Positions 30,701 through 44,193 of a DNA stretch of 64,000 nt are shown here, piece by piece. Each line of letters begins with the position of its first letter. Positions within the stretch are counted from its first letter, which is position 1. This DNA is from Orychophragmus violaceus (taxonomy: Eukaryota; Streptophyta; Magnoliopsida; Brassicales; Brassicaceae): the NCBI GenBank assembly GCA_030180135.1, contig CM058230.1:106383503-106447502 (forward strand). Reading direction: 5' to 3'. The notes beneath the pieces are model-generated. The model saw only the letters and a program-made list of their open reading frames with translations. It did no database searches and was not told where the DNA came from. Made by a program: the position numbers and the translations under genes.

Positions 30701-33700
30701 ACAGTCGCGGTGCATGAAAACCCAAGTGTTCATGGCCCGGGAAGAATCGGGTCGAGTTTTTTCGAAAGTACCACGACCAAAACCCCTCATATGGACAATA
30801 AGGAGGTGTGGTGGAGGAAACAAGTGAAAAAAAAAAATGACGGGATAGGATAAACTGATCGTGGACTGATCCTACGCACCGTGGGACAGTCGCGGTGCAT
30901 GAAAAACCAAGTGTTCATGGCCCGAGAAGAATCGGGTCGAGTTTTTTCGAAAGTACCACGACCAAAACCCCTCATATAGACAGTAAGGAGGTGTGGTGGA
31001 GGAAACAGGTGAAAAAAAAAATGACGGGATATGATAAACTGATCGTGGACTGATCCTATGCACCGTGGGACAGTCGCGGTGCATGAAAAACCAAGTGTTC
31101 ATGGCCCGGGAAGAATCGGGTCGAGTTTTTTCAAAAGTAACACGACCAAAACCCCTCATATGGACAGTAAGGTGTGGTGGAGGAAACAAGTGAAAAACAA
31201 AAATGACGGTATATGATAAACCGATCGTGGACTGATCCTATGCACCGTGGGACAGTCGCGGTGCATGAAAAACCAAGTGTTCATGGCCCGGGAAGAATCG
31301 GGTCGAGTTTTTTCGAAATTAACACGACCAAAACCCCTCATATGGACATTAAGGAGGTGTGGTGGAGGAAACAAGTGAAAAAAAAAATGACGGTATATGA
31401 TAAACCGATCGTGGACTGATCCTATGCACCGTGGGACAGTCGCGGTGCATGAAAAACCAAGTGTTCATGTCCCGGGAAGGATCGGGTCGAGTTTTTTCGA
31501 AAGTACCACGACCAAAACCCCTCATATGGACAGTAAGGAGGTGTGGTGGAGGAAACATGTGAAAAAATGACGGTATATGATAAACTGATCGTGGACTGAT
31601 CCTATGCACCGTGGGACAGTCGCGGTGCATGAAAAACCAAGTGTTCATGTCCCGAGAAGGATCGGGTCGAGTTTTTTCGAAAGTACCACGACCAAAACAC
31701 CTCATATAGGCAGTAAGGAGGTGTGGTGGAGAAAACATTTGAAAAAAATGACGGTATATGATAAACTGATCGTGGACTGATCCTATGCACCGTGGGACAG
31801 TCGCGGTGCATGAAAAACCAAGTGTTCATGGCCCGGGAAGAATCGGGTCGAGTTTTTTCGAAAGTACCACGACCGAAACCCCTCATATGGACAGTAAGGA
31901 GGTGTGGTGGAGGAAACAGGTGAAAAAAAAATGACGGTATATGATAAACTGATCGTGGACTAATCCTATGCACCGTGGGACAGTCGCGGTGCATGAAAAA
32001 CCAAGTGTTCATGGCCCGAGAAGAATCGGGTCGAGTTTTTTCGAAAGTACCACGACCAAAACCCCTCATATAGACAGTAAGGAGGTGTGGTGGAGGAAAC
32101 AGGTGAAAAAAAAAATGACGGGATATGATAAACTGATCGTGGACTGATCCTATGCACCATGGGACAGTCGCGGTGCATGAAAAACCAAGTGTTCATGGCC
32201 CGGGAATAATCGGGTCGAGTTTTTTCGAAAGTAACACGACCAAAACCCCTCATATGGACAGTAAGGTGTGGTGGAGGAAACAAGTGAAAAACAAAAATGA
32301 CGGTATATGATAAACCGATCGTGGACTGATCCTATGCACCGTGGGACAGTCGCGGTGCATGAAAAACCAAGTGTTCATGGCCCGGGAAGAATCGGGTCGA
32401 GTTTTTTCGAAAGTAACACGACCAAAACCCCTCATATGGACATTAAGGAGGTGTGGTGGAGGAAACAAGTGAAAAAAATGACGGGATATGATAAACTGAT
32501 CGTGGACTGATCCTATGCACCGTGGGACAGTCGCGGTGCATGAAAACCCAAGTGTTCATGGCCCGGGAAGAATCGGGTCGAGTTTTTTCGAAAGTACCAC
32601 GACCAAAACCCCTCATATGGACAATAAGGAGGTGTGGTGGAGGAAACAAGTGAAAAAAAAAAATGACGGGATAGGATAAACTGATCGTGGACTGATCCTA
32701 CGCACCGTGGGACAGTCGCGGTGCATGAAAAACCAAGTGTTCATGGCCCGAGAAGAATCGGGTCGAGTTTTTTCGAAAGTACCACGACCAAAACCCCTCA
32801 TATAGACAGTAAGGAGGTGTGGTGGAGGAAACAGGTGAAAAAAAAATGACGGGATATGATAAACTGATCGTGGACTGATCCTATGCACCGTGGGACAGTC
32901 GCGGTGCATGAAAAACCAAGTGTTCATGGCCCGGGAAGAATCGGGTCGAGTTTTTTCAAAAGTAACACGACCAAAACCCCTCATATGGACAGTAAGGTGT
33001 GGTGGAGGAAACAAGTGAAAAACAAAAATGACGGTATATGATAAACCGATCGTGGACTGATCCTATGCACCGTGGGACAGTCGCAGTGCATGAAAAACCA
33101 AGTGTTCATGGCCCGGGAAGAATCGGGTCGAGTTTTTTCGAAATTAACACGACCAAAACCCCTCATATGGACATTAAGGAGGTGTGGTGGAGGAAACAAG
33201 TGAAAAAAAAAATGACGGTATATGATAAACCGATCGTGGACTGATCCTATGCACCGTGGGACAGTCGCGGTGCATGAAAAACCAAGTGTTCATGTCCCGG
33301 GAAGGATCGGGTCGAGTTTTTTCGAAAGTACCACGACCAAAACCCCTCATATGGACAGTAAGGAGGTGTGGTGGAGGAAACATGTGAAAAAATGACGGTA
33401 TATGATAAACTGATCGTGGACTGATCCTATGCACCGTGGGACAGTCGCGGTGCATGAAAAACCAAGTGTTCATGTCCCGAGAAGGATAGGGTCGAGTTTT
33501 TTCGAAAGTACCACGACCAAAACCCCTCATATAGACAGTAAGGAGGTGTGGTGGAGGAAACATGTGAAAAAAATGACGGTATATGATAAACTGATCGTGG
33601 ACTGATCCTATGCACCGTGGGACAGTCGCGGTGCATGAAAAACCAAGTGTTCATGGCCCGGGAAGAATCGGGTCGAGTTTTTTCGAAAGTACCACGACCG

Positions 33701-35999
33701 AAACCCCTCATATGGACAGTAAGGAGGTGTGGTGGAGGAAACAGGTGAAAAAAAAATGATGGTATATGATAAACTGATCGTGGACTAATCCTATGCACCG
33801 TGGGACAGTCGCGGTGCATGAAAAACCAAGTGTTCATGGCCCGGGAAGAATCGGGTCGAGTTTTTTCGAAAGTACCACGACCGAAACCCCTCATATGGAC
33901 AGTAAGGAGGTGTGGTGGAGGAAACAGGTGAAACAAAAAATGACGGTATATGATAAACTGATCGTGGACTGATCCTATGCACCGTGGGACAGTCGCGGTG
34001 CATGAAAAACCAAGTGTTCATGGCCCGAGAAGAATCGGGTCGAGTTTTTTCGAAAGTAACACGACCAAAACCCCTCATATAGACAGTAAGGAGGTGTGGT
34101 GGAGGAAACAGGTGAGAAAAAAATGACGGGATATGATAAACTGATCGTGGACTGATCCTATGCACCATGGGACAGTCGCGGTGCATGAAAAACCAAGTGT
34201 TCATGGCCCGGGAAGAATCGGGTCGAGTTTTTTCGAAAGTAACACGACCAAAACCCCTCATATGGACAGTAAGGTGTGGTGGAGGAAACAAGTGAAAAAA
34301 AAAGACGGTATATGATAAACCGATCGTGGACTGATCCTATGCACCGTGGGACAGTCGCGGTGCATGAAAAACCAAGTGTTCATGGCCTGGGAAGAATCGG
34401 GTCGAGTTTTTTCGAAAGTAACACGACCAAAACCCCTCATATGGACATTAAGGAGGTGTGGTGGAGGAAACAAGTGAAAAACAAAATGACGGTATATGAT
34501 AAACCGATCGTGGACTGATCCTATGCACCGTGGGACAGTCGCGGTGCATGAAAAACCAAGTGTTCATGTCCCGGGAAGGATCGGGTCGAGTTTTTTCGAA
34601 AGTACCACGACCAAAACCCCTCATATGGACAGTAAGGAGGTGTGGTGGAGGAAACATGTGAAAAAAATGACGGTATATGATAAACTGATCGTGGACTGAT
34701 CCTATGCACCGTGGGACAGTCGCGGTGCATGAAAAACCAAGTGTTCATGTCCCGAGAAGGATCGGGTCGAGTTTTTTCGAAAGTACCACGACCAAAACAC
34801 CTCATATAGGCAGTAAGGAGGTGTGGTGGAGAAAACATTTGAAAAAAATGACGGTATATGATAAACTGATCGTGGACTGATCCTATGCACCGTGGGACAG
34901 TCGCGGTGCATGAAAAACCAAGTGTTCATGGCCCGGGAAGAATCGGGTCGAGTTTTTTCGAAAGTACCACGACCGAAACCCCTCATATGGACAGTAAGGA
35001 GGTGTGGTGGAGGAAACAGGTGAAAAAAAAATGACGGTATATGATAAACTGATCGTGGACTAATCCTATGCACCGTGGGACAGTCGCGGTGCATGAAAAA
35101 CCAAGTGTTCATGGCCCGAGAAGAATCGGGTCGAGTTTTTTCGAAAGTACCACGACCAAAACCCCTCATATAGACAGTAAGGAGGTGTGGTGGAGGAAAC
35201 AGGTGAAAAAAAAAATGACGGGATATGATAAACTGATCGTGGACTGATCCTATGCACCATGGGACAGTCGCGGTGCATGAAAAACCAAGTGTTCATGGCC
35301 CGGGAAGAATCGGGTCGAGTTTTTTCGAAAGTAACACGACCAAAACCCCTCATATGGACAGTAAGGTGTGGTGGAGGAAACAAGTGAAAAACAAAAATGA
35401 CGGTATATGATAAACCGATCGTGGACTGATCCTATGCACCGTGGGACAGTCGCGGTGCATGAAAAACCAAGTGTTCATGGCCCGGGAAGAATCGGGTCGA
35501 GTTTTTTCGAAAGTAACACGACCAAAACCCCTCATATGGACATTAAGGAGGTGTGGTGGAGGAAACAAGTGGAAAAAAAAATGACGGTATATGATAAACC
35601 GATCGTGGACTGATCCTATGCACCGTGGGACAGTCGCGGTGCATGAAAAACCAAGTGTTCATGTCCCGGGAAGGATCGGGTCGAGTTTTTTCGAAAGTAC
35701 CACGACCAAAACCCCTCATATGTACAGTAAGGAGGTGTGGTGGAGGAAACATGTGAAAAAAATGACGGTATATGATAAACTGATCGTGGACTGATCCTAT
35801 GCACCGTGGGACAGTCGCGGTGCATGAAAAACCAAGTGTTCATGTCCCGAGAAGGATAGGGTCGAGTTTTTTCGAAAGTACCACGACCAAAACCCCTCAT
35901 ATAGACAGTAAGGAGGTGTGGTGGAGGAAACATGTGAAAAAAATGACGGTATATGATAAACTGATCGTGGACTGATCCTATGCACCGTGGGACAGTCGC

Positions 36000-38900
36000 G
36001 GTGCATGAAAAACCAAGTGTTCATGGCCCGGGAAGAATCGGGTTGAGTTTTTTCGAAAGTACCACGACCGAAACCCCTCATATGGACAGTAAGGAGGTGT
36101 GGTGGAGGAAACAGGTGAAAAAAAAATGATGGTATATGATAAACTGATCGTGGACTAATCCTATGCACCGTGGGACAGTCGCGGTGCATGAAAAACCAAG
36201 TGTTCATGGTCCGGGAAGAATCGGGTCGAGTTTTTTCGAAAGTACCACGACCGAAACCCCTCATATGGACAGTAAGGAGGTGTGGTGGAGGAAACAGGTG
36301 AAACAAAAAATGACGGTATATGATAAACTGATCGTGGACTGATCCTATGCACCGTGGGACAGTCGCGGTGCATGAAAAACCAAGTGTTCATGGCCCGAGA
36401 AGAATCGGGTCGAGTTTTTTCGAAAGTACCACGACCAAAACCCCTCATATAGACAGTAAGGAGGTGTGGTGGAGGAAACAGGTGAAAAAAAAATGACGGG
36501 ATATGATAAACTGATCGTGGACTGATCCTATGCACCATGGGACAGTCGCGGTGCATGAAAAACCAAGTGTTCATGGCCCGGGAAGAATCGGGTCGAGTTT
36601 TTTCGAAAGTAACACGACCAAAACCCCTCATATGGACAGTAAGGTGTGGTGGAGGAAACAAGTGAAAAACAAAAATGACGGTATATGATAAACCGATCGT
36701 GGACTGATCCTATGCACCGTGGGACAGTCGCGGTGCATGAAAAACCAAGTGTTCATGGCCCGGGAAGAATCGGGTCGAGTTTTTTCGAAAGTAACACGAC
36801 CAAAACCCCTCATATGGACATTAAGGAGGTGTGGTGGAGGAAACAAGTGAAAAAAAAAATGACGGTATATGATAAACCGATCGTGGACTGATCCTATGCA
36901 CCGTGGGACAGTCGCGGTGCATGAAAAACCAAGTTTTCATGTCCCGGGAAGGATCGGGTCGAGTTTTTTCGAAAGTACCACGACCAAAACCCCTCATATG
37001 GACAGTAAGGAGGTGTGGTGGAGGAAACATGTGAAAAAAATGACGGTATATGATAAACTGATCGTGGACTGATCCTATGCACCGTGGGACAGTCGCGGTG
37101 CATGAAAAACCAAGTGTTCATGTCCCGAGAAGGATAGGGTCGAGTTTTTTCGAAAGTACCACGACCAAAACCCCTCATATAGACAGTAAGGAGGTGTGGT
37201 GGAGGAAACAAGTGAAAAAAAAAATGACGGTATATGATAAACCGATCGTGGACTGATCCTATGCACCGTGGGACAGTCGCGGTGCATGAAAAACCAAGTG
37301 TTCATGTCCCGGGAAGGATCGGGTCGAGTTTTTTCGAAAGTACCACGACCAAAACCCCTCATATGGACAGTAAGGAGGTGTGGTGGAGGAAACATGTGAA
37401 AAAAATGACGGTATATGATAAACTGATCGTGGACTGATCCTATGCACCGTGGGACAGTCGCGGTGCATGAAAAACCAAGTGTTCATGTCCCGAGAAGGAT
37501 AGGGTCGAGTTTTTTCGAAAGTACCACGACCAAAACCCCTCATATAGACAGTAAGGAGGTGTGGTGGAGGAAACATGTGAAAAAAATGACGGTATATGAT
37601 AAACTGATCGTGGACTGATCCTATGCACCGTGGGACAGTCGCGGTGCATGAAAAACCAAGTGTTCATGGCCCGGGAAGAATCGGGTCGAGTTTTTTCGAA
37701 AGTACCACGACCGAAACCCCTCATATGGACAGTAAGGAGGTGTGGTGGAGGAAACAGGTGAAAAAAAAATGATGGTATATGATAAACTGATCGTGGACTA
37801 ATCCTATGCACCGTGGGACAGTCGCGGTGCATGAAAAACCAAGTGTTCATGGCCCGGGAAGAATCGGGTCGAGTTTTTTCGAAAGTACCACGACCGAAAC
37901 CCCTCATATGGACAGTAAGGAGGTGTGGTGGAGGAAACAGGTGAAACAAAAAATGACGGTATATGATAAACTGATCGTGGACTGATCCTATGCACCGTGG
38001 GACAGTCGCGGTGCATGAAAAACCAAGTGTTCAAGGCCCGAGAAGAATCGGGTCGAGTTTTTTCGAAAGTACCACGACCAAAACCCCTCATATAGACAGT
38101 AAGGAGGTGTGGTGGAGGAAACAGGTGAAAAAAATGACGGGATATGATAAACTGATCGTGGACTGATCCTATGCACCATGGGACAGTCGCGGTGCATGAA
38201 AAACCAAGTGTTCATGGCCCGGGAAGAATCGGGTTGAGTTTTTTCGAAAGTACCACGACCGAAACCCCTCATATGGACAGTAAGGAGGTGTGGTGGAGGA
38301 AACAGGTGAAAAAAAAATGATGGTATATGATAAACTGATCGTGGACTAATCCTATGCACCGTGGGACAGTCGCGGTGCATGAAAAACCAAGTGTTCATGG
38401 TCCGGGAAGAATCGGGTCGAGTTTTTTCGAAAGTACCACGACCGAAACCCCTCATATGGACAGTAAGGAGGTGTGGTGGAGGAAACAGGTGAAACAAAAA
38501 ATGACGGTATATGATAAACTGATCGTGGACTGATCCTATGCACCGTGGGACAGTCGCGGTGCATGAAAAACCAAGTGTTCATGGCCCGGGAAGAATCGGG
38601 TTGAGTTTTTTCGAAAGTACCACGACCGAAACCCCTCATATGGACAGTAAGGAGGTGTGGTGGAGGAAACAGGTGAAAAAAAAATGATGGTATATGATAA
38701 ACTGATCGTGGACTAATCCTATGCACCGTGGGACAGTCGCGGTGCATGAAAAACCAAGTGTTCATGGTCCGGGAAGAATCGGGTCGAGTTTTTTCGAAAG
38801 TACCACGACCGAAACCCCTCATATGGACAGTAAGGAGGTGTGGTGGAGGAAACAGGTGAAACAAAAAATGACGGTATATGATAAACTGATCGTGGACTGA

Positions 38901-40760
38901 TCCTATGCACCGTGGGACAGTCGCGGTGCATGAAAAACCAAGTGTTCATGGCCCGAGAAGAATCGGGTCGAGTTTTTTCGAAAGTACCACGACCAAAACC
39001 CCTCATATAGACAGTAAGGAGGTGTGGTGGAGGAAACAGGTGAAAAAAAAATGACGGGATATGATAAACTGATCGTGGACTGATCCTATGCACCATGGGA
39101 CAGTCGCGGTGCATGAAAAACCAAGTGTTCATGGCCCGGGAAGAATCGGGTCGAGTTTTTTCGAAAGTAACACGACCAAAACCCCTCATATGGACAGTAA
39201 GGTGTGGTGGAGGAAACAAGTGAAAAACAAAAATGACGGTATATGATAAACCGATCGTGGACTGATCCTATGCACCGTGGGACAGTCGCGGTGCATGAAA
39301 AACCAAGTGTTCATGGCCCGGGAAGAATCGGGTCGAGTTTTTTCGAAAGTAACACGACCAAAACCCCTCATATGGACATTAAGGAGGTGTGGTGGAGGAA
39401 ACAAGTGAAAAAAAAAATGACGGTATATGATAAACCGATCGTGGACTGATCCTATGCACCGTGGGACAGTCGCGGTGCATGAAAAACCAAGTTTTCATGT
39501 CCCGGGAAGGATCGGGTCGAGTTTTTTCGAAAGTACCACGACCAAAACCCCTCATATGGACAGTAAGGAGGTGTGGTGGAGGAAACATGTGAAAAAAATG
39601 ACGGTATATGATAAACTGATCGTGGACTGATCCTATGCACCGTGGGACAGTCGCGGTGCATGAAAAACCAAGTGTTCATGTCCCGAGAAGGATAGGGTCG
39701 AGTTTTTTCGAAAGTACCACGACCAAAACCCCTCATATAGACAGTAAGGAGGTGTGGTGGAGGAAACAAGTGAAAAAAAAAATGACGGTATATGATAAAC
39801 CGATCGTGGACTGATCCTATGCACCGTGGGACAGTCGCGGTGCATGAAAAACCAAGTGTTCATGTCCCGGGAAGGATCGGGTCGAGTTTTTTCGAAAGTA
39901 CCACGACCAAAACCCCTCATATGGACAGTAAGGAGGTGTGGTGGAGGAAACATGTGAAAAAAATGACGGTATATGATAAACTGATCGTGGACTGATCCTA
40001 TGCACCGTGGGACAGTCGCGGTGCATGAAAAACCAAGTGTTCATGTCCCGAGAAGGATAGGGTCGAGTTTTTTCGAAAGTACCACGACCAAAACCCCTCA
40101 TATAGACAGTAAGGAGGTGTGGTGGAGGAAACATGTGAAAAAAATGACGGTATATGATAAACTGATCGTGGACTGATCCTATGCACCGTGGGACAGTCGC
40201 GGTGCATGAAAAACCAAGTGTTCATGGCCCGGGAAGAATCGGGTCGAGTTTTTTCGAAAGTACCACGACCGAAACCCCTCATATGGACAGTAAGGAGGTG
40301 TGGTGGAGGAAACAGGTGAAAAAAAAATGATGGTATATGATAAACTGATCGTGGACTAATCCTATGCACCGTGGGACAGTCGCGGTGCATGAAAAACCAA
40401 GTGTTCATGGCCCGGGAAGAATCGGGTCGAGTTTTTTCGAAAGTACCACGACCGAAACCCCTCATATGGACAGTAAGGAGGTGTGGTGGAGGAAACAGGT
40501 GAAACAAAAAATGACGGTATATGATAAACTGATCGTGGACTGATCCTATGCACCGTGGGACAGTCGCGGTGCATGAAAAACCAAGTGTTCATGGCCCGAG
40601 AAGAATCGGGTCGAGTTTTTTCGAAAGTACCACGACCAAAACCCCTCATATAGACAGTAAGGAGGTGTGGTGGAGGAAACAGGTGAAAAAAATGACGGGA
40701 TATGATAAACTGATCGTGGACTGATCCTATGCACCATGGGACAGTCGCGGTGCATGAAAA
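36000..40760 (+). repeat. Tandem duplication of a ~2.56-kb, 14-monomer block
   Basis: Marker variants in 36161-38200 recur 2558 bp later through 40760: the GTAAGGTGTGG monomer at 36639 and 39197, the GACATTAAGG monomer next to it, the AAGTTTTCATG monomer at about 36932 and 39490, and the AAGGATAGGG monomers. The outer limits are approximate. Confidence 0.85.
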
Positions 40761-42471
40761 ACCAAGTGTTCATGGCCCGGGAAGAATCGGGTCGAGTTTT
40801 TTCGAAAGTAACACGACCAAAACCCCTCATATGGACAGTAAGGTGTGGTGGAGGAAACAAGTGAAAAAAAAATGACGGTATATGATAAACCGATCGTGGA
40901 CTGATCCTATGCACCGTGGGACAGTCGCGGTGCATGAAAAACCAAGTGTTCATGGCCTGGGAAGAATCGGGTCGAGTTTTTTCGAAAGTAACACGACCAA
41001 AACCCCTCATATGGACATTAAGGAGGTGTGGTGGAGGAAACAAGTGAAAAACAAAATGACGGTATATGATAAACCGATCGTGGACTGATCCTATGCACCG
41101 TGGGACAGTCGCGGTGCATGAAAAACCAAGTGTTCATGTCCCGGGAAGGATCGGGTCGAGTTTTTTCGAAAGTACCACGACCAAAACCCCTCATATGGAC
41201 AGTAAGGAGGTGTGGTGGAGGAAACATGTGAAAAAAATGACGGTATATGATAAACTGATCGTGGACTGATCCTATGCACCGTGGGACAGTCGCGGTGCAT
41301 GAAAAACCAAGTGTTCATGTCCCGAGAAGGATCGGGTCGAGTTTTTTCGAAAGTACCACGACCAAAACACCTCATATAGGCAGTAAGGAGGTGTGGTGGA
41401 GAAAACATTTGAAAAAAATGATGGTATATGATAAACTGATCGTGGACTGATCCTATGCACTGTGGGACAGTCGCGGTGCATGAAAAACCAAGTGTTCATG
41501 GCCCGGGAAGAATCGGGTCGAGTTTTTTCGAAAGTACCACGACTGAAACCCCTCATATGGACAGTAAGGAGGTGTGGTGGAGGAAACAGGTGAAAAAAAA
41601 ATGACGGTATATGATAAACTGATCGTGGACTAATCCTATGCACCGTGGGACAGTCGCGGTGCATGAAAAACCAAGTGTTCATGGCACGAGAAGAATCGGG
41701 TCGAGTTTTTTCGAAAGTACCACGACCAAAACCCCTCATATAGACAGTAAGGAGGTGTGGTGGAGGAAACAGGTGAAAAAAAAAATGACGGGATATGATA
41801 AACTGATCGTGGACTGATCCTATGCACCATGGGACAGTCGCGGTGCATGAAAAACCAAGTGTTCATGGCCCGGGAAGAATCGGGTCGAGTTTTTTCGAAA
41901 GTAACACGACCAAAACCCCTCATATGGACAGTAAGGTGTGGTGGAGGAAACAAGTGAAAAACAAAAATGACGGTATATGATAAACCGATCGTGGACTGAT
42001 CCTATGCACCGTGGGACAGTCGCGGTGCATGAAAAACCAAGTGTTCATGGCCCGGGAAGAATCGGGTCGAGTTTTTTCGAAAGTAACACGACCAAAACCC
42101 CTCATATGGACATTAAGGAGGTGTGGTGGAGGAAACAAGTGGAAAAAAAAATGACGGTATATGATAAACCGATCGTGGACTGATCCTATGCACCGTGGGA
42201 CAGTCGCGGTGCATGAAAAACCAAGTGTTCATGTCCCGGGAAGGATCGGGTCGAGTTTTTTCGAAAGTACCACGACCAAAACCCCTCATATGGACAGTAA
42301 GGAGGTGTGGTGGAGGAAACATGTGTAAAAAATGACGGTATATGATAAACTGATCGTGGACTGATCCTATGCACCGTGGGACAGTCGCGGTGCATGAAAA
42401 ACCAAGTGTTCATGTCCCGAGAAGGATAGGGTCGAGTTTTTTCGAAAGTACCACGACCAAAACCCCTCATA

Positions 42472-42476
42472 TAGAC
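42472..42476. repeat. Target site duplication of the chromovirus, left copy (TAGAC)
   Basis: TAGAC at 42472-42476 and 51150-51154 flank TG...CA termini. Joining across one copy restores CATATAGACAGTAAGG of a normal monomer. Confidence 0.95.
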
Positions 42477-42616
42477 TGTAACGCCCAAACCCGGCTACTA
42501 AGCCGGTTGAGGTTCCCATCAACTTTTCAATGTTCTAAGTATAAAATTTCTTAAGTATGAATTCCATTTCTCAACTAAACAATCATAAGACATGAACGAT
42601 AAGGCAAACTGGATAT

Positions 42617-42622
42617 TTTATT
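42617..42622 (-). terminator. Poly(A) signal of chromovirus 3' LTR
   Basis: Minus strand AATAAA within TTTGATTAATAAAATATCC. The block GTACCTTGGTTTGATTAATA is shared with the solo LTR. It implies a long R region (from TATA to here, over 1.1 kb) and a short U5. Confidence 0.65.
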
Positions 42623-43817
42623 AATCAAACCAAGGTACTGATACAAATGTAGTCTGAGTCATTATGCTATAAAAAGTATTCAGTCCTAACAATCCAGTCT
42701 AATACACACACACACACGTCCGTCTAGGTCTCCATTCCGCGCGCCTAAGCCCGTTCCTCACTACGAGAAACCTCAGATCCTGAAAACATATAAAAACGCA
42801 TAAGATATAACAACTTAGTTAATCCAGCAACCTAAATGAAATCCAAGTATTTCTATATGATTCCCCACATAATTTGCTAAGTCTTTTATTCCATTTAAGG
42901 TGGCCGCGAACAGGTCTGGACCGGCCATATCCTTTACCGGATCATAACCGCGTCCGGATTCATTCCGCGTCAACCGGCCTAAAGATCTATCCGCGAACGC
43001 TAGCCGTTCCTATCGCGGTCGTCCAATCGCATCTGCTCGCAATTACCGCACCGCCTGCCCGTCCGCGCTCGAGACCATACGGTCGTTATGCGCGTAGTGG
43101 CATACGGCCGTGACGAGTACTACCGCGTCCCGCCAGCACATCCGTAAGGACAGCCCACGGTCACACTCGCACCCGTACGTCCGCTTGACGTAAGCCGCGT
43201 ATCGCGAACCAACGCGATCATCCGCTCATGCCCATTCGTCCGCGACCGTGTACGGCCCGATCGTGACTAGCGACTGCTGTCGTCCATGCGATCCCCCCGA
43301 CCCATGGCACGACTGTACCGCACGCTGCCTAGTCCGATCTTACCGCCACACGATCTCGGCCATGTACCGACTCGCCCCACCGGCCCAAAGTCTCACACGA
43401 CCGTATGAACATGGACATGTAAAACCGCATACAACTTAACGGTGTAATCCCCATGAATTAAACAGAAATAGTAGAAGAAGAATGACCGGCCGATCCGTCT
43501 AAGGCCATTGACCGCACGGCCTAGCCGTGGTCAATGCCCAACGAACCGCGACCCGATCACGCACCTTGGGAGTAGCGGTTGATTTGCCTGGGTCTTTGGA
43601 AGCGTTTGGATCCATTCTCACGATCCAAACTTCCTCTTGAACAATCGCCTGAAACCGCCCCTCCTTTGCTCTCTAACCGCCGGCCAACACTTAAGTTTCC
43701 GGCCAAATACTCTCGATCTTCCTTGCCTTCAAGCCCACTTCTTATCCCGATTTCTCTCTGAGTTTTCGGTGTGAATTTCAGTGCCAAAGGCGTGCGCAAG
43801 AGGGTCATGGAGGCGGG

Positions 43818-43825
43818 TATTTATA
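43818..43825 (-). promoter_or_regulatory. TATA box, chromovirus 3' LTR
   Basis: Minus strand TATAAATA within GGCCTATAAATACCCGCC. The copy in the 5' LTR is at 50750-50757. Confidence 0.75.
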
Positions 43826-43921
43826 GGCCTTAATACCCAAAAACCGCCAAGGCCAAAGGGGCATGAGTGGTTAAGCGAATGGGTGCCTTTGGCCACTCGT
43901 GTCCCTTGGTCATAACCGCCT

Positions 43922-43946
43922 GGTCAGCTAGTGACACTAGCTGACC
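43922..43946. promoter_or_regulatory. U3 palindrome, chromovirus 3' LTR
   Basis: GGTCAGCTAGT-GAC-ACTAGCTGACC, perfect 11-bp arms. Compared with the solo LTR, the second base of the left arm and its partner in the right arm have both changed, keeping the symmetry. It lies about 100 bp upstream of TATA in both families. Confidence 0.72.
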
Positions 43947-44193
43947 CCCACCCCACTAGCTGACCTGAACACTCAACACTCACCCGAGCTGAGTTGAGCT
44001 GAGTGTCAGTCCCTCCAGCTGACCTAGCTGGCCGTCCAGCTCATTCCAGCTGCTTACTCTCTCTCTAGCTTCTTCATTACCCGGCCAAGCTCATCCAAGC
44101 TGATCCTAGCCGCCTCTTGACCATAGAACACTTCCCGTTGATCTTCCTTGATCGTTTGTCCTTGTTCTGGTTCCATGGGCCGCCTTCCCGATC

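Larger units (their letters stand above)
24707..42476 (+). repeat. Satellite array D
   Basis: About 97 monomers in the same orientation as A-C. The left part (to about 31.0 kb) resembles arrays A and B. The right part uses a different monomer set: GTAAGGTGTGG with 3 bp deleted, GACATTAAGG, AAACCGATCG, CACCATGGGAC, GTGAAACAAAAAATG. Nested duplications are visible at offsets of 1092 bp (29230-29640 and 30322-30730), 1825 bp (31156 and 32981), 3100 bp (31602 and 34702), 2558 bp (36161 and 38719) and 6570 bp (34702 and 41272). The array ends with TAGAC, the target duplication of the chromovirus. Confidence 0.96.
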
